Below are positions 11,295 to 22,644 of a stretch of DNA of 64,000 nt, piece after piece (the stretch's first letter is position 1; each line of letters starts with the position of its first letter). The position numbers were made by a program, and so were the translations under genes. Origin of the DNA: Moniliella sp. 'wahieum' (taxonomy: Eukaryota; Basidiomycota; Moniliellomycetes; Moniliellales; Moniliellaceae); contig RSEE01000037.1 in NCBI GenBank assembly GCA_003971905.1, forward strand, positions 434,001 through 498,000, in the 5' to 3' direction. The notes below the pieces were generated by a model. The model saw nothing but the letters and a program-made list of their open reading frames with translations. It did no database searches and was not told the origin of the DNA.

Positions 11295-14200
11295 TCACGC
11301 CCATGCCCAGGGTGGTGGCAGAACTAGGATGGGGAATGCGATGAGCCGCATGGGGGCCAAGGGCGCCGGCAAGTGGAGTAGCGGGAGCGCGACGGAAGGC
11401 GTGCCGTCCCTCGGTACGCCGGGTCCCGCTCGGGTCCGAGACGCGAAGGGAGGACCGAGTAGGTCCGCGTTCGTCTCGTGGGCAGGTCGGTTGAGCGCTG
11501 GTCGAGTGGTCAGACGAGTCGTGGGAAGGCTGCGACTGGGGAGAAGGGTAAGAAGGGTACTGGGAGAAGAGGGCGGAGCGGGCGGAGCGGCCTCCCAGCC
11601 GTCTGTGTCGTGCGACGAGGCGACACTGGCGCGTGCCGAATCGGGGTGCCACTGGTCGACAAGGGGGGAGGGGGACGCATCGTACTGTAGGCTGCTTGGT
11701 TGGCTGGGAACAGATTGCAAGCGCAGTTGGTCGCGACGCTCGCGTTCAAAGTCGGCCCAGCGTTTCATGGGGATAAAGCTAGGATCGAAGGATGCTGCGC
11801 CTTGGTCGTCTTCGGCAGAGGGGTCGCCCTTGCCCTTGGGACCTGGTGCGCCTTGGATGAGACGGGTGGCGCCCCAGCTAAAGTCATCAAAGTGCCAAAA
11901 GGCGTAGGTGGGCAAGACCATGTTCCAAATCGGCAAGGACACGAGGTAAATCGCCATCCAGCCCACGTAAGACCACTTGCGCGACGTGACGACGATCAGT
12001 ACACCTGGCAAGCCAGGATAATGGCCAGCAAGACCAGGGGGATGATGGGAATGGTGGTGCCCTTGGCGCCATCGACACCTGCAATCACCACGACATAAAA
12101 GGTAAATACCAAGGCGGCCGGTAAGACCAAGGTGCCCACTAGTTCCATCGCAATCATAAACCGCATACTGAGGCAAAACACGCCACAGAGCTCGTTGACC
12201 AACACCAATTCGAACAAGTTGTGCACCGTCGAGTTGATCCACCTCCGTCGTTGCGACAACAACACCTTAAACGTATCTGGCACCACAGTCTTGCAGACGG
12301 CTTGCGGCACAAACATCATCTTGCGTTTGGGGAACGTCTTGAGCATCAGCGTCGTCAAGTACCGATCCTCCCCCAGCAACAGGAGGTTCTTTTTGTGCAA
12401 CGTATCCACCACGTTTTCCGAATAATGTTCCACAATGTCGGGGTTGGCCAGGATGGGGACCCAGTATCCGTTCGGTCCCTTGGGTGCCTTGATCCGGTAC
12501 GCGCTAAAGCAGCCCGGTAGACACGTTACCCCCAAAGCACGCCTCACACGCCTTTTGCGAGTGATGAGAAATGTAGTATTCGAATACTGCAAAGGGAGAA
12601 CATAGCAAGGCCAACAGAGATGAGAGACAGAGGCAAAGACAGAGGAGCCGGAGGGTCAGTGACCAATCAAATCAAATCAAAACAAACCCAATGAAGAGGG
12701 AAAAACGGCGTGTTGTAGTATATTCTTTGTACGTACCTTGAATCATGGTGACCCAGGAATGAGATTTATTGGCGACCTTGGTCTCGCCACAGAGGCCCAT
12801 GATCTCCACATCTTCCACCATGCAGGATACCATGCGGGAGAGGGCGTCGGGGAAGACCTTGGTATCGGCGTCGACCATCAAGATGATTTCAAACCTGTCG
12901 GGTTGAACGCCGGTGGTACGCCAGATGGCATTGAAAAACTCGTATTCCAACCGGGTCATGCGTTCGTCAAACATGACCTTTTGCAAAAAGGCCATCAAGA
13001 TCATTTGACTGTCGCGCTTGCCGCGGTTGCCCGGCTTGGCCGTGTCCACCTCGAGCGGAGAACCACACTTGGCAACGAGGATCATGGGCACGCGCTGTTG
13101 TTTGCTCCGCTCCACCGTCGCATTGTCATAGTCGTAAAAGCCACCGTACCTTAGCCATGTTGTGACGTTTGTACCCATCCGCAATGGCTACGTACGAGTG
13201 TCCCTCCACATCTTCCGCCGGAACAATCAGGTCCTTCATCAGGCTCAAGCAAATGTCGGGCGTAGACAAGTCGGATCCGTCGCCCTTGACAATCCCATCG
13301 GCAATGACCAGCAAGAGTTTGTGGCTGTTGGGGTAATCGGTGGTAGCCAAGGAATCCAGCGTCGTACGCAACCCTTCAAATGACTCGGAGTAGGCTGTGA
13401 CGAGACAAATCGAGTGCGCAAGCGGGAAGCCAAATGGCATAAAATCGGGGGACGGTTGCGGCACCACGTTGACCAGCGGGAACGGGCAGCGCGATTCGGT
13501 CGGGGCTTGGGTAGTAGTAGCCTGGCTGGTGGAGCCAGTGGACAGAGCCATCCCATGCGCGTCCGAGAAGGAGGAGTGGCTGGATCCCCAGAGGCCAGGG
13601 GAGGTGGCATTGGCGGTGGCGGAAAGGTCCTTGGACATGCTCATCAGTTTCTCAGACGCAAGGCGGCTTGCACACTCGCCTTGTTAGCGTTGGCATGACT
13701 GAAGCGGGACGAAGAAGGCAGGATGGTCCGGGGCTTTTTGAACGTGCTCTTTTTGGCGTTGGGACGGTAGCGAGCCGGGGCGGGACGGTAAATGTCGGAA
13801 GACCAAGCCTCAATTTCTTGCCTGCGCTTTTTGCGTTGTTCGGCCGTCTGGTTCTTGCCGTACGCGCCCAGTCGCCACGACAGGCACCAACCAAAGATGA
13901 CGGCCATGAAAAACCGGATGAGGACAACGCCGAGAAAAGACGAGGGACAGGTAGAGTTCGACACTGGACGCCACACAGCCAATCGTTTGGGAATCAATCT
14001 GCCCAACGCCCACAATCTGTTCGAGGCAGTCAAACTCCTTGGCCACGCCCAGCTTGACCGCGATCGACGAAAGGTCCTTTCCAGCCCAGGTACTGTTCCG
14101 AGGACTGAGCTGATTGAAGAGGGGCGGATAGTTGAGCGTCGCCTTCTCCAGCATCAAAAGACGATCGAGTCCAAGACGGTATCCTTGTAGACGGCCAAGT

Positions 14201-15752
14201 TGCGTGTGGGCGAATACACGTCTTCCCACAGTAATAGACGTTGCCTTGGTTCTTGAACCCAGTGCTGTCCTTGACTGCTTTCTGGTTGGACGAAGCGAGC
14301 TTGTGGGTCATGTCGGTCCGGATCGAAGCCGAGTGGCACATGTCTGTCGGACTTTGGCCGCCATACCAGGGGCGCGACGAATTCTGAGGAATAATGCTGC
14401 AGGGAAAGTAGTTGGCGGCCGCCCAGCGGGGACGTTCCCCCGGGTGGGTTCCCCGACTTGGAGGTGATGAGTCCAGTACATTTCCATCGACTTTTGGAAG
14501 AGAAGAGAGATATCCTTGCCGCCCGTCAACCACGGATCCGAGTAGGCTGGGTTGGTATGGTTGTACAGTGTGTTGGCACCAAACGGACCGACTTGAGGAT
14601 GAAAAAATTGTTCATATCCACCTCAATGCCGTACAGGATGCTGGATCCCGTGTCGACCGAGCCGGCCTTGTACCGGTTGGCCGGCTTACCACACACGGTT
14701 TGGGTAAAGCCAAAGGTGAGAAGCCGACAAAGGCCATCGCCACCAATACCACGCCCAACAGACCAATCTTTTCTCGCCACGCGCGCTGCTGATCGGGCGT
14801 CTTGATCCCGCACATGCTCATCAAGGAGCTCGGGATAAAGCAGGTGAGGACAAACGAGTAAATCATAAACGGACCGACCGGTCCAGGAGCCAGGCGACTG
14901 GGTTTGAACTCGCCCAAGTCACGCGGTACCTCGGTACTCTTATCCTTATCGGCCTCCCCCGTCGGGCTGGTGACGACGAATGGAGACGCCGCGCTTGAGC
15001 ACATTGATTGCCGTTTCGAGCTGGTCATCATCCCTTCCCAGAATGGATTTGCCACGACGGATATTGGCCGCCGCTGGCCCCGATGCCGGCCCGCGACCCA
15101 ACCCACCGGCGGGATGTTGGACACAGGGGTCGCCACCGGGACGGAGGCCCAAGCCACTGAGTCCACCGCCGGGGCCGGCCTGGTTGCCCAGCTGGCACCG
15201 AAGGCAAGGCACCATTGTAGGGCATGTGGCCAGTGTTGGATGGGTAGCCCGGGCCCGGGGTGGAGGAGGAGGCCGCCTGCATGGGCCGCATGGTTGCGGT
15301 AGTACCATTGGCGGTGGCTTGGGTCCATCCTCTCCGGTCAGGGCGGACAAGGGAACGTTTGCGTTTGAACTCGGGGTTGGGGCGTGCGGTAGAAGAGGGA
15401 AGGAGGGAGGGGGGCTGCTCGGGGTCGTAGCTCAAGGCGTCGATGGAGGGTGGCAGGCCGGGCAAGCCGGCAGCGGCGTCGGATGTGCTACTGGTGGTGT
15501 TACGAGGATGGGCATGGTGGAGTAGGGGTTGGGAAAGAGGGGCCGTGTCGGACGGATGGGAGCCAATTTGGTGTGCTCTGGTCAGGGCGAGGGGCGGTGG
15601 TGTGGGATGGGGCGGCGAGGCGAGCGCGGGCAGGCGGGCTAAGGGAGGTGAAGGACGGTGGGGGGGGAGAGGGGAGGAGGAGGAGGAGTGGCGGGCAGGA
15701 GGCGGGGGTGCCTACGCTCGTGGCCGTCGGGCAGGGGCAGTCGGGCAGACAT
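11295..15752 (-). CDS. Chitin synthase, class IV (Chs3 type)
   Basis: The minus strand carries the whole family signature, here in order. [11 protein letters not shown] and the NH...WYYRNHAAH segment come first. Two early membrane segments follow ([33 protein letters not shown]), then a long extracytoplasmic part. A further membrane segment is [20 protein letters not shown]. The catalytic domain has [20 protein letters not shown] and CLVTAYSES, the metal-binding [35 protein letters not shown], and the product-site motif [16 protein letters not shown]-terminal membrane helices come last ([32 protein letters not shown]). There is no myosin motor, which separates it from classes V/VII. The enzyme polymerises UDP-GlcNAc into chitin at the plasma membrane. 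One intron is clear at 12587-12736 (GTACGT...TTTGCAG). At least six indel-like frame changes occur (for example near 12535, 13140, 13640, 14030, 14340, 15000). The start at 15752 ([17 protein letters not shown]) is likely but the N-terminus is low complexity. Confidence 0.88.
12587..12736 (-). other. intron in the chitin synthase gene
   Basis: Donor GTACGT follows ...VTMIQ and acceptor TTTGCAG precedes the [20 protein letters not shown] block, joining the family-conserved sequence in phase. The intron is 150 nt and T-rich near its 3' end. Confidence 0.85.
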
Positions 15753-17363
15753 GTGTGTGTGCACTGGATCGGTCCGCAGGGAGAGAGAAGGGTTAGGGGC
15801 GGTGGAGAGGAGGGAGGGAGGAATGAGCATTTGCCGCTTGGGGCTTTCCTTGGGGCTGCTTTGGCTTTGCTTCCCATTGGGCTGCGATGCGTTGGGTCGC
15901 TTGTCGTGGGTTCTCCATCCCCGGTGAAGCCGGTGAAGCTTGAAGCTTGAAGGATGAATCATCGGCCATCGGCTATACCGGGCGGTCTGCCGCCGCGAGC
16001 GAGGCGAGGAGCGAGCAGCAACCAAACTTAGAGTGCGTGTGCGGAGACTGCCCTGGTGCGGGTGGGGCGCCCAGGCGCGGGGCAGTGCTGCGCAGGCGCC
16101 ACCGCGCTAGGACGCGGCACGGGGGGACACACGCTCGCAGGCGTCGGCAGACAGGCGCCGTGGCCTCCGCCGCCGATGGACAGCGATCGCCTCCTCGTGC
16201 TGGCCACTCGCTCCTGCCTCCCCCGGCCCTCGCCGGTGCCTCGATGGTCGTCCGTCGCTCGAACCCCGTCAGCGTCGGGCCCCAGGCCTTGACGTTTACC
16301 CCCAGCACCAACTCTCCCTCTTCATGTCGCTCAACTTGAGCACTGCCCCTCTCGCTCCAAGCATTCGTCCATACGGTGTTCATATGCTTCTGCGGTATAT
16401 ACGGCCACTTGATCTGCACCCGCGCCACGCCACAAGCTCTCCGCTCGACTATGCTCGTCGATCGTCATTAATCATCGCCTCGCCTCATCGCTCATCAGCA
16501 TCATCGACATCATCTCTCGCCACATGCTTCCAGACACGGAGCTGCGACGCATAAGATGTTGCGAGTGCTATATCCGGAGACGAGAGAGACGCGGTGTGAG
16601 AGAATGGGTGTGTGGGTATATTGGTCATCGTGGTTGTGCTGTTGTGGGCAGGGAGCGGGTTGCAGATGCAGGCGGTAAGGACGGAGAGGAGCGGAGTACG
16701 GGTCAAGGAGCACGTATTCACGTTCACGCGTCACGTTTTTTCGCTTGTTACTTATTGCTGGTGGGCGCAAGGCCGGATCCAATGGTGGCTTAGCTCGTCT
16801 TTTGTTTTTTGACTCTGGCTGCCATCGACGGGGAAGGAGCTGGGCGGACGGAGGCGGCGAGGCGGGGGGTAAGCGTGTGCACGCCAGCGCAGCCTGAGCG
16901 CGGAGGCTGAGTGGGCCAGGCTGGAGCGAGCAGGACGCGGTCGGAGGACTGAGCGTGCTGATACTGAAGTGCTAACTCAGTTGATACTCAGGGGCGCCGC
17001 CCAGACCAGAGCGGGGTTAAGGTTAGGCGTTAGGCGCCCATAGGCAGGCGGCTGCCGGCGGGGAGACACACATCACACCGCTGACGTCACCAGCGCCTGC
17101 GCCACACTGGCGCCGCGCCAGCCTGTCACGCACAGGGGCTTGCGGGGGGGTGGCCCATGTCACGTGTGCCTGGCAGGCGGATCGGAGGACACCAGCATCA
17201 CCCATGCCCAGCACATCAGCGCAGACCCCGCACGTGAATCAGCCTGGCGCTCCCAATGCGGGGCTGGCACCAGTATGCGTCTGCCACACACGCTGCTATA
17301 TACACGCTGCTATATACACCCCTCCCCCTCCGCCCCCACCTCCGCCCCCCCTCCGCCCCCGCC
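15753..17363. other. 1.6-kb divergent intergenic region, chitin synthase / lipase
   Basis: The two flanking genes are transcribed away from each other, so this holds both promoters. It contains a GAAGCTTGAAGCTTGAAGG word at 15935-15953 of the dispersed family, many GGCGCC/CAGGCG words (16050-16180, 17020-17130), and twin TGCTATATACACG/TGCTATATACACC repeats at about 17292-17320, the latter 40-70 bp before the lipase ATG and possibly TATA-like. Open frames in it are Arg/Pro-rich and not convincing. Confidence 0.4.
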
Positions 17364-20300
17364 ATGCTCTCGTCCCTCGCCCACGCCTCCGCCGCCCTCC
17401 TCGCCCCCCTCGCCCCCCTCCTCCCCTTCTCGCCCTCTGCCCCCCCCCCAGCCCCCACCCCCCCCCCAGAGGAGCCCCCCCCCCGCCCTGCTTCCGCCCG
17501 CCCTCCCTCAGGCCCCCCTGTGCGTTGCCAGCGCCGACACCACCGCCTCTCTCGCCCGCTTCACCCATGGGCCCAGTGCGTTTCCCCCCTCTCCCTCTCC
17601 CGGAACGCATGGCAGAAACTGACGCTGCCCGCGTGTGTGTTCTCACCCCATCCATCACCCACAGCCTTGCTCCCCGAACGCATTGCCTCGACCATCACCG
17701 CGGCCTCGGTCCTGGCGCGTCTGTCGCTCAGCACATCGGCCTTTTGCATGGACACCGTGCTGGATGTGTGCCGCTTTAGTACCTCGGCCACGCTGGGGGT
17801 TACGCGCCGTGCGCTCGTCTCGGTTTTGGCCCAAGCCCATCGTGTCCATTCGCTTACCACTGCTCCCCCTCTGTACCCGAACCCCGACCCAGAAACTGAG
17901 CCCGGGTCGGAGGAAGCGTCGGCTGCCCTCCCTTTGCCCGAGCCTTCGCGCGCCTGGCTCAGCCTGCACAGTCTGTCGGAACGAATCCAAGAAGAAGGGT
18001 TGGCGCGGGGCGCGCTGGGCCACATGGTGACGCTCCAAGGCCCATTGAACGTGTTGGATCGGTACAGTGCGCTGTGGACGTTTGTCATCCACCACTCGGT
18101 CACGGCGAGTGAGCTGCTGCTGCTGTCTGGCATCAACCTGCTCGACTCGTCCATCCGGGTCGGCTTGGGCACGGCCGACCTGACGATCCGTATGGTCGAT
18201 GGCTTGTTTGGCTTGAACGAGACGTCGCGTGCGCTGAATCGGACGAGGGAGATTGTCTGGGACGAATCGTGTACGTTGTTCGCCTTGCCCGCCCTGCTTC
18301 CCTGGGGGCAAAAGAAGAACAATGCGAATCAGGATCCCGATCCCGAGCAACCCACCGGCCCGACCACAAAGCATCGGTCAGCGCCACGCTCAAAGCCGGT
18401 TCGAGCGTGATCCGCGCCTACTTGGCCTTTGCCCTGCTGCAACAAGTTACTGCCAAACGCACGGCGAGCGAACTGCCGTTGCACGTCATGTACGACTGCA
18501 CCGTCCTCACCACCCCAGCAGAGGAAAATTGGCGCGGCATGGTGGTGGCCAAGCATGAGCATGCTCACCACAATCCCACCCACAAGCAACAGACCACCAT
18601 TCAGCCGTCCGACCCGCATCACCATCCCCTTCCCTCACCATCGTGGTTCAAAAAGGGCAAAAGAAGTTGACTCGCGCCTGCAGCACGTCGGAGCTCACCG
18701 CGCGTCCGTCTGTCCCCATGAACAGGTCGCGCCCTCTCCTGCGCCGCCGGTCCCTCGCAACGCTTCCCCCCCGCCCTCGTCCTCGCCCTCGACCCCGCTC
18801 TCGCTCATCTCTTCAGGAGTATGGTGTGGTGGAGGAGACAACAAGAGGTGCGCCGCCGCCCCTCTTCCTGTCATCAGCTCTGTCATCTACCGCTACTGCT
18901 ACCGCTACGACCACGACCACGACCACTACCACCACTACCACCACTACCACTACCACCACGCTGACAACCACCAGGAGTAATACGGGTCCTGTGCCGCCTG
19001 TGTCCTTGATTCACCCGTACCGACGACCTTCTTCTTCTTCTTCGTCTTGTTTCCCGTGTCCAACGGCGAGGCGAACCCTTTGCTCCCACCCGCGTTGCAG
19101 GACTACTTGACTGGGACGAAGCGGCTTCGGCTTCGGCTTCGGGTTTGGGTTCGGCTTCGGGTTTGGGTTCGGATTCGGATTCGGGTTCGTGTGCGGTATC
19201 GGACAATGAGGAGGAAGCGAGTGTCGTCCTGCCGGTTCGGTTGTCCCGTTCGATCAGCTCGGGGACCGGGTCGATGCTGAGCTCCATCCTGGCTGTTGAA
19301 GACGGGGCGCCAGATGCCGTGCCTTGCTCCTCGCTCCAACGGACGAAACAGGTCGTCCCTCGGTCGATCTCCTGTAGCTCCGACCAAAGGGGGGAAGAGA
19401 GGGAAGAGGAGGATGGGGAAGGGGAAGAGGGGGGGATGCACCAGTCCAACGTTTCTATTCCCATGGGCTCGGTCGAGGGTGCAACCGGTCCATTGCACAT
19501 GCACCGCACCGTACGAAAGACGAGCACTACCCAGCAGCACCACACGGTGCAGCAGGTAGAAGTGTGCAATTCGGACGGAGAGCGTTTTGTGGTGAACCGG
19601 ACCGTGATGGCCAGCGACGGTCTTCCCGCTGCAGCTATACCTGCCGTCGTACCTGCACTTGAGCTTGACCTTGCACACGAACCTGTCCCGCCTTTGGTTT
19701 CTACCGCCCCCGACCCAGTCCAAGTTCCTTCTTCTTCAGGAGCGTCCCATGCCACCGGTTCTAACCCTGCATCCGCTGCGTTGCACCCGCCCTGGCTCTC
19801 TGGCCTGGTGAGCGCTGCACCCTCGACCGGAGGAGGAGACAGCGTGGGTGTCGGACTTGCCCTCTGCACCGTCGGATTCGACGGTGCGTATGGAGGACGA
19901 GGAGGACCAAGTGCCGGTGCCCATGCCGGCTCTTGCCGACGACCAGTACCGCTCTGACCGCACCAACGAGGACACTTCCGATGGGCACGCTGATAATTCC
20001 ATGTGGCAAGGGGCTGCTCGTCCCGTCTTTCCCGCCTTGCACTTTGTCGACAACCTGTCGCTGTTTGTGCGGCACGCGTCGGCGGCGTACGGGCAGCATT
20101 TTATGCGCCTGTTCAACATTGGGCAGGGGCAGTACATGTTTGGGGACACGAGAGAAGCGCATTCGAACGTCTGGTCGTACGCGCACCACGTTGGGATCCC
20201 ACTGGACAACATATTGCTTTCACCTACACCGAGTCGGACTCGCCGCAGATCCACACCGAGCTCATGGACCCGATCGTCAACTTTATCTCGGTCGACGACC

Positions 20301-22107
20301 GGGCCAAGTGCGTGGTGCTGTCCTGCCGCGGCACACTGGGCTTGAGCGATGTGCTGACGGACAGCGTGTGCGATTACGAGACGATCCAAGTGCCCGGCGG
20401 CGGGGAGGCCGGGGCGTACTATGCCGTGCACGCAGGCATGCTGGCCTCGGCCATGCGCCTCAAACCGCCCGGGACAATGGTGCATACCACCTTACGGCGC
20501 GCGCTCATGCAACGTCCTGGCTACGGCCTGGTCTTGACCGGTCACAGTCTCGGCGGCGGGGTAGCCGCGCTGTTAGGACTCATGTGGAGCATCCCTACCG
20601 CCCACCAAGAAGCCGCTGATGGAGACGAAGAGGAGCGCAACGCGCCGCACCCCACCCCTTTCCAGCCGGAGGAATCAGAATCAGCACCCACACCCCCACC
20701 AACAAACGCGTGACGGGGGGTACGAGTTTGTCACGTCCAAAGCGTCGGGGCTGCCGATCGGGCGGCCGGTGCACGTGTACGGCTACGGCCCCCAGCCATG
20801 GTCTCGCTCGCGTTATCGCGCCACATGCGCGGGCTCGTCACCTCGCTCGCGCACCGGCACGACCTCGTCCCGAGCCTGAGCTTAGGCTTTGCCCATGACC
20901 TGCATACCATCGCGGACGAGATGATGAGCTGCGACAGCTCAGCCCACTTGGTCCGCGACGTCTTCTCGGCCGATCTTGGGCTTGTATCGCAACCGCAAAC
21001 TGGTCGCTGCCGCGCGTCAGGCCACCAGTCCCCCTGATGGACCTGATGGGCCTCAGGCGCCCGCGCCAGCGCCCACCACTCCCTCTCTCCCCCCTTCCCC
21101 CTTTGCTGGCTCCACAACGTCCGCTCCAGCGCCTCACGCTGTACCTGTCCCACCCGCCTCGGCTGCCGGCCAGACCGACGTTACCAACTACGCCGGCGCG
21201 CACGGTCCACTTACGCTGCACCGTACCGAGCATCATGGGTCCCCAGGTCCCGCGGGTACGAAGCATGCGTTCGAACGCCAGCAAGGGATGGTTCCCAGGC
21301 GGGGGGACGGGCCCAAGGTGGTGGCTGGGGGCGCGGCGGAGTCAGAGTCGGCATCGGCTTCAGCATCGACTTCAGCTTCAGCTTCGGCATCGGCATCAGC
21401 TTCGGCTGGATCAGTGTACCACCTGTTGCAGCAAGAGTCCGACACGCGCGAATGGCTCTGGGCGCGAATGCAGCAAGTGCGGTCGTTGATGCGGGCCGAA
21501 AAGCTGTATCCGCCCGGGGACGTGTATTTGATTGAGGCCAGGACGGTGTATGTGACACCAGGCCGGTCTTCTTTTTCTTCCGGGGACGACGAAGAGCAAG
21601 ACGAGCAAGAAGAGCAAGCGTGGGAGCAAGAGCAAGAGTGGGAGCAAGAGTGGGAGCAAGAGCAAGGTCCAGCCGTAGGGGCAGCAGAAGCCGATGCGCC
21701 GACTCAACCGCGAGCGCCACGCGCCGAGCCCCAACGCACACGAACCAAGGCAACGTACGAGGCCGAACGCGTGGTGCTCCGGTACGTAGAAGAGGTGGAG
21801 AAACGGTTTGGGGAACCGCTGCTTTCGCGCACCATGTTTACCGACCATACCCTCGCAACTGTACGTCTCTCCCCCCCTTCTCCTTATTGTTTACCTATTC
21901 CTTTTTGTTTTTTCTTTCCCTCCTTCTTATCTACTTGTTTCTACGTGACCCCCACGTAGGTCGAATATTCGACCGGATACGAATACTGACCCCGCGTGAC
22001 TCATCCCCTCCGTCTGCCTCTACCTACCCCCTCTACGAACACTGCGTTACGCTTTTGCACGAAGGTCTATTTGGCCCCCACCCCTCGACAGGCAGTGAGG
22101 GAGGGTA
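17364..22107 (+). CDS. Class-3 lipase, sn1-specific diacylglycerol lipase-like
   Basis: The N-terminal part shows the family pattern MDTVLDVCRFSTSATLGVTR and a hydrophobic VTASELLLLSGINLLDSSIR. A linker follows with a Ser/Gly-rich hexamer tract (19115-19195) and acidic stretches. The lipase domain has FVDNLSLFVRHASAAYG (about 20040), FISVDDRAKCVVLSCRGTLG (about 20280) and the nucleophile elbow VLTGHSLGGGVAALLGLMW at about 20530-20590, with Ser in GHSLGG. A C-terminal region contains SASASA-type and EQEQEW repeats, then VLRYVEEVEKRFGEPLLSR. Such enzymes hydrolyse acylglycerols; fungal members are membrane-associated. The last exon may start after an intron beginning at 21860 (GTACGT) and end either VEYSTGYEY-stop near 21988 or, as I prefer, YPLYEHCVTLLHEGLFG near 22072. 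Frame changes near 18360, 18660, 19100, 19840, 20210, 20705, 20800 and 20975 look like indels. Confidence 0.72.
18880..18975 (+). repeat. ACC/TAC trinucleotide tract inside the lipase linker
   Basis: A run of CTACCGCTAC, CGACCA and CACTACCAC words. In one frame it encodes a Thr run, in another alternating His/Tyr. It falls in the poorly conserved linker of the lipase gene. Confidence 0.7.
19115..19195 (+). repeat. GGCTTC/GGGTTC hexamer tract inside the lipase gene
   Basis: About a dozen hexamers of GGNTTN type. In the coding frame they give a Ser/Ala/Gly-Leu run (SASASGLGSASGLGSDSDSG). The expansion lies in the linker before the catalytic domain. Confidence 0.75.
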
Positions 22108-22644
22108 ACCGGTAACCTGCCTTGCTTTCTTGTCTGCTTGCCTTGTTCCTTGTGTTCTTGGTCTGCTTTTTTCCTCCCGCTCGCAGGCATGGCTCGCTTC
22201 CCGTACATGGAGTCCAGCTTACCCCCTCCTTCTCTCGTCGTTTTTATATACCTTCTCTTCTCCTGCCTTTTCTACCCTCCCCCCCTCTTTGTTTTTCTCC
22301 CTCCACCGTCTCTCTTGCCTGTGCACGCTAGATACCATACTACCATACCATACCATACCATACCATACCATACCATACATTGGCCAGGTCGGCTGGTCGA
22401 GAGACTGACTGCCTTGGAGTTGCAACCGACCAGGCTTTAAAAGAAGGGGCACGGGGTCACGTGACGCGCGCGTGCGCTCGGGCCGCGGCCGCCATGCCAT
22501 CCACCCACACAGCCCCCGTGCGGGGGGTGGCGCGGCGGCCCACGTGGCGACCCAGCTGGCCAAGCCAGGCCAGCCAGGCACCGCAGGCCCCTCCACTCGC
22601 CTCGGCGCGCCTCGTCGCCACCGCCCTCCACCGCTCTCCCGCTC
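22108..22644. other. intergenic region between lipase and MTC1-like gene
   Basis: A pyrimidine-rich stretch (22115-22330), a pentamer array listed separately, then GC-rich DNA leading to the MTC1-like gene. GGTAACCGGTAACC at about 22107-22120 belongs to the GGTTAC word family. No frame with protein character. Confidence 0.4.
22333..22378 (+). repeat. (ACCAT)n pentanucleotide array
   Basis: About nine head-to-tail copies of ACCAT with the first copy slightly irregular, lying in the 3' flank of the lipase gene. Confidence 0.9.
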
